Of a stretch of 64,000 nt of DNA, positions 1 to 8,530 are shown piece by piece; position 1 is the first letter of the stretch, and the number at the start of each line of letters is the position of its first letter. The stretch comes from Nocardiopsis sp. NRRL B-16309. GTDB taxonomy: Bacteria > Actinomycetota > Actinomycetes > Streptosporangiales > Streptosporangiaceae. The stretch covers positions 1 to 64,000 of the forward strand of contig NZ_LGEC01000126.1 of assembly GCF_001279585.1 (NCBI RefSeq), read 5' to 3'. The notes under the pieces are model-generated. The model was not told the DNA's origin. It did no database searches and saw only the letters and a program-made list of their open reading frames with translations. The translations under genes were made by a program, and so were the position numbers.

Positions 1-24
1 GGCGGGGGCGGGGCGGGGGCGGGG
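1..24. repeat. G-rich direct repeat (possible G-quadruplex)
   Basis: Two near-identical 12-base units of the form GGCGGGGGCGGG lie at the window edge, just past the stop codon of the response-regulator gene that reads toward them. The four or more runs of three to five G on the + strand fit a G-quadruplex pattern. The repeat is cut by the window edge, so its full length is unknown. Confidence 0.5.
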
Positions 25-32
25 CCCACAGC

Positions 33-704
33 TCAGTAGCGGCGGCCCCTGAGCTCGGCGATGAGCACGGCCGCCTGGGTTCGGCGCTTGAGGTCGAGCT
101 TGGCGAGCAGCGCCGACACGTAGTTCTTCACGGTCTTCTCCGCGAGGTAGAGGCGCTCGCCGATCTGCCGGTTGGTCATGCCCTCGCCGATGAGGTCGAG
201 GATCTGGCGCTCCTGGGTGGTCAGCTCCGCCAACGGGTCGGGCTCGGCCTGGGCGCCGCGCAGGCGCTCCAGCATCGCGCCCGTGCTGCCGGAGTCCAGC
301 AGCGATCCGCCCGCCGCGACCGTGCGCACCGCGCCCACCAGGTCGGCGCCGTGGATCTGCTTGAGCACGTACCCGGCGGCGCCCGCCATGACGGCGTCGT
401 ACAGGGCGTCCTCGTCGGCGAACGAGGTGAGCATCAGGCAGGCGATCTCGGGATGGTCCGAGCGGATCTCCCGGCACACCTGCACCCCGGAGCCGCCGGG
501 CAGGCGCACGTCCAGGATCGCGACGTCGGGCAGGACCACGGGGATGCGGGACAGCGCCTGTTCGGCGGTTCCGGCCTCCCCGACGACGGTCATGTCGTCC
601 TCGGTCTCCAGCATGGCCGCAACGCCCCGGCGCACCACCTCGTGGTCGTCCACGAGGAAGACCCTGATGCGCTCGCGCGCCTCGCCGGTTCCACCGCCGC
701 TCAT
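33..704 (-). CDS. LuxR/NarL-family response regulator
   Basis: Cytoplasmic two-component response regulator of 223 residues, the usual length for the NarL/DevR group. The receiver domain covers about residues 12-130: acidic pair D19-D20, phospho-acceptor D65 in the VAILDV strand, T93 and K115 (YVLKQ) in the switch positions. A LuxR-type helix-turn-helix covers about 160-215 (LTTQERQILDLIGEGMTNRQ, then a KTVKNYVS recognition helix). The spacing and the KQ after the conserved lysine resemble DevR/DosR-like regulators. The partner kinase is not in the window; it could lie to the left, downstream of this gene. The ATG at 704 is the only good start. The 179 bases up to the amidase stop hold its promoter region and no further gene. 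Target genes cannot be told from sequence. Confidence 0.9.
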   Translation of the reverse strand: MSGGGTGEARERIRVFLVDDHEVVRRGVAAMLETEDDMTVVGEAGTAEQALSRIPVVLPDVAILDVRLPGGSGVQVCREIRSDHPEIACLMLTSFADEDALYDAVMAGAAGYVLKQIHGADLVGAVRTVAAGGSLLDSGSTGAMLERLRGAQAEPDPLAELTTQERQILDLIGEGMTNRQIGERLYLAEKTVKNYVSALLAKLDLKRRTQAAVLIAELRGRRY

Positions 705-883
705 CCGTTCACCCTCAATCCCAGTGCCTGCGCGGGTTCGACACGACTCCGAGGATGACGGTAGTACGACCGGGCGACACCGCGCGGGCCATTGGGCACG
801 GAAGCCCTCGGACGAAGGTCCCGGAAAGGGACAAAGCCCCCGCCCGGGGAGCGAATCTCAGAAGGTGGTCGGTATCGATCCCG

Positions 884-2374
884 TCACGGGCGGCGATCCG
901 CCCACGGGCGCGCGATCTCCAGGGCGCGGCAGGCCGCCAGGACCCGGGCGTCCGCGTGCCTGGGGCCGACGATCTGCAGGCCTACCGGCAGTCCGGCACC
1001 GTCGAAACCGCACGGCACGCTCGCCGCCGGCTGCTGGGTCATGTTGAAGGGATAGCTGAACCCGGCCCAGGCGGTCCACCGCTCCCCCGCCATCTCGGGC
1101 GGCGACTCCAGCCCGGCCTCGAAGGCCGTGATCGGCATGGTCGGCGTGAGCAGCAGGTCGTACTCGGTGTGGAAGCGCCCCATCCGCGCGCCCATCTCCA
1201 TGCGCAGGGCCATCGCCGTCAGGTAGTCCTGCGCGGAGTAGGTCAGGCCCTCCTCGATGATCTCCCGCAGCCCCGGGTCCAGCAGGTCACGGTCGCGCGC
1301 GGTGAGCTTCTCCGTGGCCTTGGCCGCGCCGGAGTACCAGAGCACGTGGAACTCGTCCCGCGACTCCGGCAGGTCGGGGTCGACCTCCTCCACCCGGGCG
1401 CCGAGCTCCTCGAAGACGGCGACCGCCTCGGCGACCGCCCTCGCCACCTCCGGGTGGACGTCGAGCCCGTTGAGCGTGGGGCTGTAGGCCACCCGCATCC
1501 CGCGCACCAGTTCCTCGGCGTCCGTGCGGTGCCGCACGTCGGCCAGTCCCGGGCCCGGCGGGGCCAGCGCCGCCCAGTCCCTGGGGTCGGGCCGGGTGAT
1601 GACCTCCAGCATCAGGGCCGAGTCGCCCACCGTGCGGGTCATCGGTCCGGTGTGCGCGAGCGAGCCGAACGGGCTCGCCGGGTAGTGCGGCACCAGGCCC
1701 CAGGTGGGCTTGAGCCCGAAGGTCCCCGTGAAGCTCGCCGGGATCCGGATCGATCCGCCGCCGTCGGTTCCCGTCGCCAGGGGACCCATGCCCGCCGCGA
1801 CCGCCGCCGACGAGCCGCCGCTGGAGCCGCCCGGCGTCGTGGACATGTCCCAGGGGTTGCGCGTGATCCCGGTGAGCGGGCTGTCCGTGACGCCCTTCCA
1901 GGCCAGCTCCGGCGTGGTGGTCTTGCCGAAGAACACCGCGCCCGCCTCCCGCAGCCGCGCCACCACCGGCGAGTCCTCGGTCCACGGCCCTTCCTGGTGC
2001 GTGGTGACCGAGCCGCGCAGCGTGGGCCAGCCCTTGGTGAGGTGGATGTCCTTGATCGCGGCGGGCACGCCGTCGAGCGCGCCCACGGGGGCGCCCCGTC
2101 GCCACCGTTCGGCGGAGGCGCGGGCGGCCTCGCGGGCCTCCTCGGGCCGTACCAGGCAGAAGGCGTTGAGCGCGGGGTTGTCCTGCTCGACCCGTTCCAG
2201 GACGGCGTCGACGGCCTCCACCGGGGAGAGGTCTCCGGCGGCGTAGGCCGCGAGCAGCTGCTCCGCGGACAGGTCGGCCGGTGTGGTGGGCGCCTCGGCG
2301 CGCGCCCGCGGAACGCCGGCTGCCGCCGACCCGGACGTCGGCGCCCGGTCGGTGTCGGCCCGATCGATCGTCAC
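884..2374 (-). CDS. Amidase-signature-family amidohydrolase
   Basis: Amidase signature enzyme of about 496 residues, the normal length. It hydrolyses a C-N amide bond with a Ser-cisSer-Lys triad. The lysine is in the AIKDIHL motif, and the Gly/Ser-rich block GGSSGGSSAA with the following GTDGGGSIRIPA carries the two serines. I place the start at GTG 2374 because a full AGGAGG lies 5 bases before it at 2380-2385; an ATG at 2392 in the same frame has no such site. The gene follows the hydroxyacid dehydrogenase by about 30 bases and is probably co-transcribed with it from the operator-bearing promoter at 3.55 kb. That links it to the GntR-controlled catabolic locus. The natural amide is unknown; family members range from malonamidase to aryl-acylamidases. 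Confidence 0.88.
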   Translation of the reverse strand: MTIDRADTDRAPTSGSAAAGVPRARAEAPTTPADLSAEQLLAAYAAGDLSPVEAVDAVLERVEQDNPALNAFCLVRPEEAREAARASAERWRRGAPVGALDGVPAAIKDIHLTKGWPTLRGSVTTHQEGPWTEDSPVVARLREAGAVFFGKTTTPELAWKGVTDSPLTGITRNPWDMSTTPGGSSGGSSAAVAAGMGPLATGTDGGGSIRIPASFTGTFGLKPTWGLVPHYPASPFGSLAHTGPMTRTVGDSALMLEVITRPDPRDWAALAPPGPGLADVRHRTDAEELVRGMRVAYSPTLNGLDVHPEVARAVAEAVAVFEELGARVEEVDPDLPESRDEFHVLWYSGAAKATEKLTARDRDLLDPGLREIIEEGLTYSAQDYLTAMALRMEMGARMGRFHTEYDLLLTPTMPITAFEAGLESPPEMAGERWTAWAGFSYPFNMTQQPAASVPCGFDGAGLPVGLQIVGPRHADARVLAACRALEIARPWADRRP

Positions 2375-2405
2375 TTCAGCCTCCTGTGTCATGCCTGGTC
2401 AGGGG

Positions 2406-3458
2406 TTACCCGGGGACGTAGCCCCGGTCCTTGTCGACGACGTAGAGCAGTTCTCGCCCGTCCAGGTAGCGGGCGAGGTTGTCCAGGAAGAGGTCGACCA
2501 GCTCGTCGCGCCAGCCGACGACGTCGCCGGACATGTGGGGGGAGACCAGTGAGCCGGGCAGCCCCCACAGGGGGGAGACCGCCTTGAGCGGCTCGCGCTC
2601 GAACACGTCCAGGGCCGCCCCGCCGATGTCGCCGCGCTCCAGGGCGTTGGCGAGGTCGGACTCGACCACGATGGGGCCGCGCGCGACGTTGATCAGCCGC
2701 GCCGTGGGCTTCATCAGGTCCAGGAAGCGGTGGTCGACCAGGCCCCTGGTGGCGTCGGTCAGCGGCGCGGCGATGACGACGTAGTCGGCCTCGGGGAGCT
2801 CGGTGGCCAGGGTGGGCCCGGAGTCGGAGCCCCGCTCCGCGAGGGTGGACTCGGCCACGGTGCCGAAGTCGGCGTCGCCCGAGCGTGCGCGGCGCCCCCC
2901 GCCGCGCACGTCCATGCCGACGGCGGAGAGCTTGCGGGCGATGTGGCGGCCGATCGGACCGGTGCCGATCACCAGGGCCCGCTTCCCGGCGACGCGCTCG
3001 GTCTCGCGGTGCCGCCACCGGCGTTCGCGTTGCAGGCCCCAGGTGCCGGGGAAGTCCTTGGCGAAGGCGATCACCTGGCCCAGCACGTACTCCGCGATGG
3101 GTTCGTCGAAGACCCCGCGCGAGTTGGTGACGACGGTGCCGCTCTCCACCAGGCCCGGGAACATGAGGTTGTCCACGCCGGTGGTGGCGGCGTGGACCCA
3201 GGACAGGGTGTCGGCCTTGGCCCAGGAGGCGGCGAGCGCCTCGGAGAACAGGTCCCAGACGAGCAGGGCGTGGGTACCGGGCAGAGCGGCGTCGAGGCCG
3301 TCGGCCGTGGTGTAGGCGACCTCGCCGAGGCGCGGATCGGCGTCGATCCGCTCGTGCCCCGGGGGGAGGTCGCCGCCGTGCAGGACCAGGAGCCTGGGCC
3401 GGTCCGGGGCGCTGGGGGCGGCCGGTGCGGACGTGGTGGACGGGGCGGAACTGTTCAC
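2406..3458 (-). CDS. D-isomer-specific 2-hydroxyacid dehydrogenase
   Basis: NAD(P)-dependent 2-hydroxyacid dehydrogenase of 350 residues that interconverts a 2-oxoacid and a D-2-hydroxyacid. The nucleotide-binding glycine motif is GTGPIGRHIA at about residues 165-174. The family arginine region (NVARGP), an acidic residue further on (FEREPL) and a catalytic-His region (SPHMSG) follow in the expected order. GTG at 3458 has GGAG about 9 bases upstream. The protein looks like the ghrA/hydroxypyruvate-reductase-like branch rather than a true lactate dehydrogenase, but substrate cannot be set. It is the first gene of a leftward unit with the amidase, and a GATTGT-type operator lies about 90 bases upstream, pointing to control by the GntR regulator at 6.1 kb. 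Confidence 0.88.
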   Translation of the reverse strand: MNSSAPSTTSAPAAPSAPDRPRLLVLHGGDLPPGHERIDADPRLGEVAYTTADGLDAALPGTHALLVWDLFSEALAASWAKADTLSWVHAATTGVDNLMFPGLVESGTVVTNSRGVFDEPIAEYVLGQVIAFAKDFPGTWGLQRERRWRHRETERVAGKRALVIGTGPIGRHIARKLSAVGMDVRGGGRRARSGDADFGTVAESTLAERGSDSGPTLATELPEADYVVIAAPLTDATRGLVDHRFLDLMKPTARLINVARGPIVVESDLANALERGDIGGAALDVFEREPLKAVSPLWGLPGSLVSPHMSGDVVGWRDELVDLFLDNLARYLDGRELLYVVDKDRGYVPG

Positions 3459-3546
3459 GGGCGTGCACTCCGTTGGCGACGTGGTCGGTGCTGTCGTGTG
3501 CGGTGGGATGTTCGCCCTGCAGGAGAAACGCTAGGGAGCCGACATG

Positions 3547-3562
3547 GGATTGTCAACAATCC
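3547..3562. promoter_or_regulatory. FadR/GntR-type operator, copy 1
   Basis: GGATTGTCAACAATCC has 7-base inverted arms around a 2-base centre. It matches the TTGT-N2-ACAA type of site bound by FadR-subfamily GntR repressors. It sits 85-105 bases upstream of the hydroxyacid dehydrogenase start and in the same intergenic gap as copy 2. The local sequence is AT-richer than the coding DNA around it. The regulator is inferred, not shown. Confidence 0.75.
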
Positions 3563-3667
3563 ACAAAGTGGCGGATCCAGGGCAAATCACCACCTCAATC
3601 CCACTCTGACGCCTGCGGTCCAGCCCACGCGCGCGATCTATTGCCGCACCTGGCATGTAGATCATAA

Positions 3668-3681
3668 GATTGTCGACAATC
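3668..3681. promoter_or_regulatory. FadR/GntR-type operator, copy 2
   Basis: GATTGTCGACAATC is a perfect 14-base palindrome and differs from copy 1 only in the central dinucleotide. It lies about 75 bases before the proposed DUF3830 start, so it would control the rightward unit while copy 1 controls the leftward one. Centre-to-centre distance from copy 1 is about 120 bases, long enough for two independent sites or for looping. Confidence 0.78.
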
Positions 3682-3754
3682 AACAGCGTCGTTGTCGCAC
3701 AGTTCGTCCCGAAAGTCCGTCATCACCAGGCGCCCGTCGAAGGGACTCCCGACA

Positions 3755-4249
3755 TTGCCGAGGTACATCACCATCACGCTGCCCAAACGCGGGGTGTCCT
3801 GCGTGGCCGAACTCCTGGACAAGGACGCGCCGCGCACGTGTGAGGCGGTGTGGAACGCGCTGCCCCAGGGCGACGCCGTGCAGCACGCCAAGTACGCGCG
3901 CAACGAGGTCTACACGATGGTGCCGCGGTTCGCCGAGACCGAACCCGGCCAGGAGAACCCCACCGTCACCCCCATCCCCGGAGACGTCGTGTACTTCTCC
4001 TTCGACGGAGGCATGCTCGACCGCGGGTTCAAGGAGGACAAGGGGATCGGCCACCTCCCCGGAGTCATCGATCTCGCCCTGTTCTACGGGCGCAACAACC
4101 TGCTGCTCAACGGCGACGTCGGCTGGGTCCCCGGGAACGTGTTCGCCACCGTCGTCGAGAACCTGCCCGCCATGGCCGAGGCCTGCAACGACGTCTGGCG
4201 CTCCGGCAGTGTCGGCGAGCGCCTCCTGTACGAGCGGCTGGTCCGCTGA
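3755..4249 (+). CDS. DUF3830 cyclophilin-like protein
   Basis: Small protein of about 164 residues resembling the DUF3830 family, whose known structures have a cyclophilin-like beta-barrel but no settled activity. The start is taken as TTG 3755, giving MPRYITITLP, because GAAGGGA lies 9 bases upstream at 3739-3745. A TTG at 3692 in the same frame would add 21 residues unlike the family and would begin almost on the operator. Conserved-looking parts are the N-terminal APRTCEAVW stretch, a KYARNEVYT segment and the GDVVYFSF strand. It is the first gene of a rightward run with two racemase-family genes and the GntR regulator. It has no signal peptide or membrane segment. A role as an accessory or small-molecule-binding enzyme in the pathway is inference. 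Confidence 0.75.
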   Translation: MPRYITITLPKRGVSCVAELLDKDAPRTCEAVWNALPQGDAVQHAKYARNEVYTMVPRFAETEPGQENPTVTPIPGDVVYFSFDGGMLDRGFKEDKGIGHLPGVIDLALFYGRNNLLLNGDVGWVPGNVFATVVENLPAMAEACNDVWRSGSVGERLLYERLVR

Positions 4250-4380
4250 TCCGGGCCGCGGCCACCGCGGCCGAGCCCGCCCCGGGCGGCCGTCGTCCTC
4301 CACGCGTCCCACCGACCGCGGCCCCCGTACCCGGCCGTCATTTCCCACACACGACACACATCCCGGGAGGTGAGTGACCG

Positions 4381-5190
4381 ATGCGAACCGACGGAGACGG
4401 CAGGGTCGTCGAGGACTCCGGAACGGACCACGAGGTCGTCGAGCTGGCGGCCGCCACGCGCACGCCGTGGCAGTCGGGGGTCGGCGTGATCGCGCCCTAC
4501 GACTTCGCGCTCGACCGCGAGCTGTGGCGGTGGACGCCCGACGACATCTCGCTGCACGTGACGCGGCTGCCGTACGTGCACGTTCCGGTGACCGTCGACC
4601 AGGCAGCCGCGCTGAGCCAGGAGGAGAACGTCGATCCCGCGGTCCGCGCGCTGCTCGCCCCCGAACCGCTGTCCATCGGCTACATGTGCGCCTCCGGCAG
4701 CTTCGTGCACGGGGCTGAGGGCGAGCGCCGCCTGCACCGGACGATGATGGACGCCGGGGCCCCCGCTGCGGTCACCACCTCGGGCGCGCTCATCCAGGCG
4801 CTGACCGCCCTCGAAGCCGACCGCATCGCCGTCGTCACGCCCTACGTCGACAGCGTGACCGACCGCCTGCTGGACTACCTGGGCGAACACCGCGTCGACG
4901 TGACCTCCAGCGTGGGGCTGGGCCTGCTCAGCCACATCTGGAAGGTCGACTACGCGGAGGTCTCCCGCGCCGTGCACTCGGTGGACCACCCGGACGCCCA
5001 GGCCGTGTACATCAGCTGCACCAACGTGCAGACCTACGACATCATCGCGCCGCTGGAGCGGGAGCTCGGCAAGCCGGTGATCGCCGCCAACCAGGTGACC
5101 ATGTGGGCGGTCCTGCGGGCCGCGGGACGGCACGCGGTCGCGCGCGGCCAGCGCCTGCTCAACGCGACGGCGCCGACCACCCTGGTGTGA
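4381..5190 (+). CDS. Maleate cis-trans isomerase / Asp-Glu racemase family protein (both Cys)
   Basis: Cytoplasmic enzyme of 269 residues in the Asp/Glu racemase superfamily, closest in layout to maleate cis-trans isomerase and arylmalonate decarboxylase. Both catalytic cysteine positions are present: the first in YMCASGSFVHG (about residue 102) and the second in YISCTNVQTYD (about residue 205). Maleate isomerases use such a pair, one cysteine adding to the substrate double bond. The C-terminal GKPVIAANQVTMW block is also typical. A strong GGGAGGTGA lies 7 bases before the ATG. The first 30 residues are variable and may be an extension. It lies 131 bases after the DUF3830 gene and 67 before a paralogue, in the operator-controlled unit. 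Substrate is unknown; isomerase, racemase and decarboxylase activities all occur in the family. Confidence 0.8.
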   Translation: MRTDGDGRVVEDSGTDHEVVELAAATRTPWQSGVGVIAPYDFALDRELWRWTPDDISLHVTRLPYVHVPVTVDQAAALSQEENVDPAVRALLAPEPLSIGYMCASGSFVHGAEGERRLHRTMMDAGAPAAVTTSGALIQALTALEADRIAVVTPYVDSVTDRLLDYLGEHRVDVTSSVGLGLLSHIWKVDYAEVSRAVHSVDHPDAQAVYISCTNVQTYDIIAPLERELGKPVIAANQVTMWAVLRAAGRHAVARGQRLLNATAPTTLV

Positions 5191-5257
5191 ACGCGCGGGT
5201 GCGCAGGCGGTCGCGCGGAACGCGCCCAGGGACGCAGGACCAACGGAAGGGACGGAC

Positions 5258-6031
5258 ATGACCCGCGTCGGATTCCTCTACCCCGGCTTCAGCGCCGAGG
5301 ACGACTACAAGGTGTTCGAGTCCATGCTCGACGGCGTCGAACTCCCCGTGGTGCACACGCTCATGCGTGAGGACGCCCACCGGGTGGACGCCCTGCTCGA
5401 CGTGGGCGGCGGAGACGTGCTCTCCGAGGGCGCCGTGAAGCTCGCCGGGATGGAGGTCGACGCGGCGGTCTGGGCGTGCACCAGCGGCAGCTTCGTGTTC
5501 GGCTGGGAGGGCGCCCGCGAGCAGGTCCGCGGCGTGCGGGAGGCCGCGGGCGCGCCCGCGTCGAGTACGTCGTTCGCGTTCGTGCACGCCCTGAGCCAGC
5601 TGCGGGTCTCGCGGGTGGCCATCGCGGCGACCTACCCCGACGACGTCGCGCGGCGCTTCGTCGAGTTCCTGTCCGCGGCCGGGGTGAGCGTGCTGTCCCT
5701 GGCCAGCCACGGCATCGCCACCGCCGCCGAGGTGGGGCGGCTGGACCCCGACGAGGCCGTCGACTTCGTCATCTCCAACGACCACCCCCGCGCGGAGGCC
5801 GTGCTGGTCCCGGACACCGCCCTGCACAGCGCCGGCCTCATCGAACCCCTGGAGGCGCTGCTGGGCAAGCCGGTCCTCACCGCCAACCAGGTGAGCGTGT
5901 GGGAGGGGCTGCGGCTGGCGGGCGAGACCGGCGCCAGGGGCGGGCCGGGGGCGCTCTTCCGGGCGGGGTCGGCGGCGGTCACCAGCGCGCTGGCCGCTCA
6001 CGGGGTCGAGCGCCGGCCGGGCACGCCCTGA
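5258..6031 (+). CDS. Maleate-isomerase-family paralogue lacking the second Cys
   Basis: Second member of the Asp/Glu racemase superfamily, 257 residues, next to its paralogue. The first cysteine is kept in WACTSGSFVFG (about residue 73). The position of the second reads VLVPDTALHS, with no cysteine. The C-terminal GKPVLTANQVSVWEG block is conserved. Loss of one catalytic cysteine means it cannot work by the two-cysteine mechanism. It may be a one-cysteine enzyme of the decarboxylase type, or a partner subunit of the neighbour. A ribosome site (GGAAGGGACGG) precedes ATG 5258. The FadR-type regulator gene follows after 76 bases on the same strand. Confidence 0.78.
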   Translation: MTRVGFLYPGFSAEDDYKVFESMLDGVELPVVHTLMREDAHRVDALLDVGGGDVLSEGAVKLAGMEVDAAVWACTSGSFVFGWEGAREQVRGVREAAGAPASSTSFAFVHALSQLRVSRVAIAATYPDDVARRFVEFLSAAGVSVLSLASHGIATAAEVGRLDPDEAVDFVISNDHPRAEAVLVPDTALHSAGLIEPLEALLGKPVLTANQVSVWEGLRLAGETGARGGPGALFRAGSAAVTSALAAHGVERRPGTP

Positions 6032-6107
6032 CGGAACACGCACTAGCCTCGACCACGGAAACGTCCCCTGTGCCACTGGAACAACCGGAGAAGAAGGAAG
6101 ATCACGT

Positions 6108-6818
6108 ATGTCCGCCCCAGGCCAGCTGAGACCCGTGCCCCGGCGGTCGACCGCCGAACTCATCGCCGACCAGTTGCGCGAGGCGATCATGTACGGCTCG
6201 CTGTCCCCGGGCGACCAGCTCGGTGAGGCCGAACTGGCCGGACAGTTGGGGGTGAGCCGCGGTCCGCTCCGCGAGGCGATGCAGCGCCTGGTGCAGGAAG
6301 GGCTGTTGCGCAGTGAGCGGCACAGGGGCCTGTTCGTGCGCGAGCTCACCCCCGGCGACGTCCGGGACATCTACGTGGCACGCCTCGCGGTGGAGCGGAC
6401 GGCGTGCGAGCTGATCATGCGGGGCAACCGGGGCGAGGCGCTGGCGCGGCTCACTCCGGCCCTGGACGTGCTCGCGGAGGCCGCCGCCGGCCGCGACCGG
6501 ACCGCGATGAGCAACGCGGACCAGGCCTTCCACCGGACGCTCGTCAGCTGCGCCGGCAACCGGCGGCTGGAACGGATGGCGCAGACGCTGCTGGTGGAGA
6601 CCCGCATGTGCCTGTCGGTGATGCAGGGGGTCTACCCGGAGCCGGAGGAGATCCTGGAGGAGCACCGGCGCCTGCTCGACGCCATCGTCGAGGGCGACGA
6701 GGAGCGGCTGCTCGCGCTGATCGAGTCGCACATGGTGGACACGGTCGAGCGGATCAACGCCGAGCGCGCGGCCGCCCCGGCGCCGGCCCACGACCCGGAG
6801 CCCGGCCCGGGCGGCTGA
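6108..6818 (+). CDS. FadR-subfamily GntR transcriptional regulator
   Basis: GntR regulator of 236 residues. A winged helix-turn-helix covers about residues 12-80 (ELAGQLGVSRGPLREAMQRL is the recognition region, then the wing RHRGLFVREL). An all-helical FCD effector-binding domain covers about 85-225, with metal-ligand-like residues in the DQAFHRTL and EEHRRLLD segments and a late histidine in ESHM. FCD regulators bind small carboxylic acids, often with a metal, and repress TNGT-N-ACNA palindromes. The three GATTGTC(A/G)ACAATC sites at 3.55, 3.67 and 8.48 kb fit that pattern and flank every enzyme gene here. This gene is the obvious candidate for their regulator. It is the last gene of the rightward unit and would therefore control its own expression. 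Confidence 0.87.
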   Translation: MSAPGQLRPVPRRSTAELIADQLREAIMYGSLSPGDQLGEAELAGQLGVSRGPLREAMQRLVQEGLLRSERHRGLFVRELTPGDVRDIYVARLAVERTACELIMRGNRGEALARLTPALDVLAEAAAGRDRTAMSNADQAFHRTLVSCAGNRRLERMAQTLLVETRMCLSVMQGVYPEPEEILEEHRRLLDAIVEGDEERLLALIESHMVDTVERINAERAAAPAPAHDPEPGPGG

Positions 6819-6908
6819 CGGAGGCGGTCCCGAACAGCGGAGCGGGCCTTCACCGGGCCAGCCCCGGGAGGGATGCCGCACGGCATCCCTCCCGGGGCGA
6901 CCGGGGAC

Positions 6909-8372
6909 TCAGATACCGCCGATGCCCACGTACTTCGTGTCGAGGAACTCGTCGATGCCGACCCGTCCGCCCTCGCGGCCCAGGCCGGAGTGCTTCACCC
7001 CGCCGAAGGGCGCCGCGGGGTTGGACACGACGCCCTGGTTCAGGCCGACCATGCCCGTCTCCAGGGCCTCGCTGACCCGCAGCGCACGGTTGAGGTCGCT
7101 GGTGTAGAGGTAGCTGACCAGGCCGAACTCGGTGTCGTTGGCGACGCGGAGCGCCTCCTCCTCCGTGTCGAAGGTGAGCACGGGGGCCACCGGGCCGAAG
7201 ATCTCGGTGTTGGACAGTTCCGCCGCGAAGGGGACGTCGGCGAGCACTGTGGGCTGGTAGAAGTGCCCGGCGCCCTCGCCGGGCCCGCCGCCGACCAGGA
7301 CCCGCGCACCGCGGTTGACGGCGTCGTCGACCAGGCTCTGGACCTTGTTCCGCGCCTTGTCGTCGATGAGCGGGCCGACGTTGACCCCGTCGTCCAGGCC
7401 GCGGCCCATGCGCAGCGCGCCCATGCGGTCGCTGAGGCGCTGGGAGAACTCCTCGGCGATCCCCGCCTGGGCGTAGATGCGGTTGGCGGCGGTGCAGGCC
7501 TCGCCGATGTTGCGCATCTTGGCGAGCATCGCTCCGTCGACCGCGGCGTCGAGGTCGGCGTCGTCGAAGACGAGGAAGGGCGCGTTCCCGCCGAGTTCCA
7601 TGGAGGTGCGCAGGACCTGCCCGGCGCTCTGTTCGAGGAGCTTGCGGCCCACGGCGGTGGAGCCGGTGAAGGACAGCTTGCGGATCCGGCCGTCGCTCAG
7701 CAGGGGTTCGGTGATGCCACCGGGGTCCGTGGTGGGCAGGACGCTCAGGACGCCCTCGGGCAGTCCCGCCTCGGCGAGGATCCCGGCCAGGGCGAGGGCG
7801 GACAGGGGAGTCTGGTGGGCGGGCTTGAGGATCATGGTGCAGCCCGCGGCGATGGCGGGGCCGATCTTGCGGGTGCCCATCGCCATGGGGAAGTTCCAGG
7901 GGGTGATGAGCATGCAGGGGCCGACCGGCTGGCGCATGATGAGGAAGCGCGACTTGCCGTCGGGCGAGGTGGAGAAGCCCCCCTCGATCCGGACCGCCTC
8001 CTCGGCGAACCAGCGGAGGAACTCGGCGGCGTAGGCGATCTCGCCACGGGCCTCGGCGAGGGGCTTGCCCATCTCCAGGGTCATCAGGACGGCCAGGTCC
8101 TCCTGGCGCTCCATGAGCATCTGGTAGCCGCGGTGGAGGATCTCGCTCCGCTCCCGGGGGGCGACCTTGGCCCAGCCGGGCTGCGCCCTGTGGGCGGCGT
8201 CCAGCGCGGCCAGGGCGTCCTCCTTGCCCGCGTCGGCCACCTCGCAGAGGGTCTCGCGCGTGGAGGGGTCCTCGACGGCGAGGACGGCACCCGAGGCGGC
8301 GTCGGTCCAGGCGCCTCCCACGAAGAGCTTCTTGTCCACCTGCGCGACGACGCGTGCTTCCCGATCCGACAT
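6909..8372 (-). CDS. NAD(P)-dependent aldehyde dehydrogenase, succinate-semialdehyde type
   Basis: Aldehyde dehydrogenase of about 487 residues. The active-site parts are all visible: asparagine in PWNFPMAM, glycine-rich FTGSTAVGR, general-base glutamate in MELGGNAPF and nucleophile cysteine in GEACTAANR. The GEACTAANR setting and overall form match the succinate-semialdehyde dehydrogenase (GabD) branch, though other semialdehydes remain possible. The frame is open further upstream, to 8582, but the ATG at 8372 has GGGGAG 8 bases before it and gives the normal N terminus. It is divergent from the aminotransferase gene, and the shared gap carries operator copy 3. An aminotransferase plus semialdehyde dehydrogenase would turn an omega-amino acid into a dicarboxylate. 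Confidence 0.88.
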   Translation of the reverse strand: MSDREARVVAQVDKKLFVGGAWTDAASGAVLAVEDPSTRETLCEVADAGKEDALAALDAAHRAQPGWAKVAPRERSEILHRGYQMLMERQEDLAVLMTLEMGKPLAEARGEIAYAAEFLRWFAEEAVRIEGGFSTSPDGKSRFLIMRQPVGPCMLITPWNFPMAMGTRKIGPAIAAGCTMILKPAHQTPLSALALAGILAEAGLPEGVLSVLPTTDPGGITEPLLSDGRIRKLSFTGSTAVGRKLLEQSAGQVLRTSMELGGNAPFLVFDDADLDAAVDGAMLAKMRNIGEACTAANRIYAQAGIAEEFSQRLSDRMGALRMGRGLDDGVNVGPLIDDKARNKVQSLVDDAVNRGARVLVGGGPGEGAGHFYQPTVLADVPFAAELSNTEIFGPVAPVLTFDTEEEALRVANDTEFGLVSYLYTSDLNRALRVSEALETGMVGLNQGVVSNPAAPFGGVKHSGLGREGGRVGIDEFLDTKYVGIGGI

Positions 8373-8482
8373 GTTCGCTTCTCCCCAGTCGATATATCGA
8401 CCCGTGAACGGGCCTGTGGACAGAACTGCCCGACGTGCGCCCTCTGGACACCGTCCGGTGAGGATGTTTCCATAGCAGTGTC

Positions 8483-8496
8483 GATTGTCAACAATC
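8483..8496. promoter_or_regulatory. FadR/GntR-type operator, copy 3
   Basis: GATTGTCAACAATC is the same 14 bases as the core of copy 1. It lies between the divergent aldehyde dehydrogenase and aminotransferase genes, about 35 bases before the aminotransferase start. Three near-identical copies in the two divergent promoter regions of one locus are unlikely by chance in DNA this GC-rich. Confidence 0.78.
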
Positions 8497-8530
8497 CTAC
8501 GGAACTCGCAAGACGGAAGTGAGGCAGCGC

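Noticed and set aside
2389..3468. A 359-codon minus-strand frame over the hydroxyacid dehydrogenase
   Set aside because: It is Arg/Pro/Gly-rich with no family motif and lies in another frame of a clear dehydrogenase gene.
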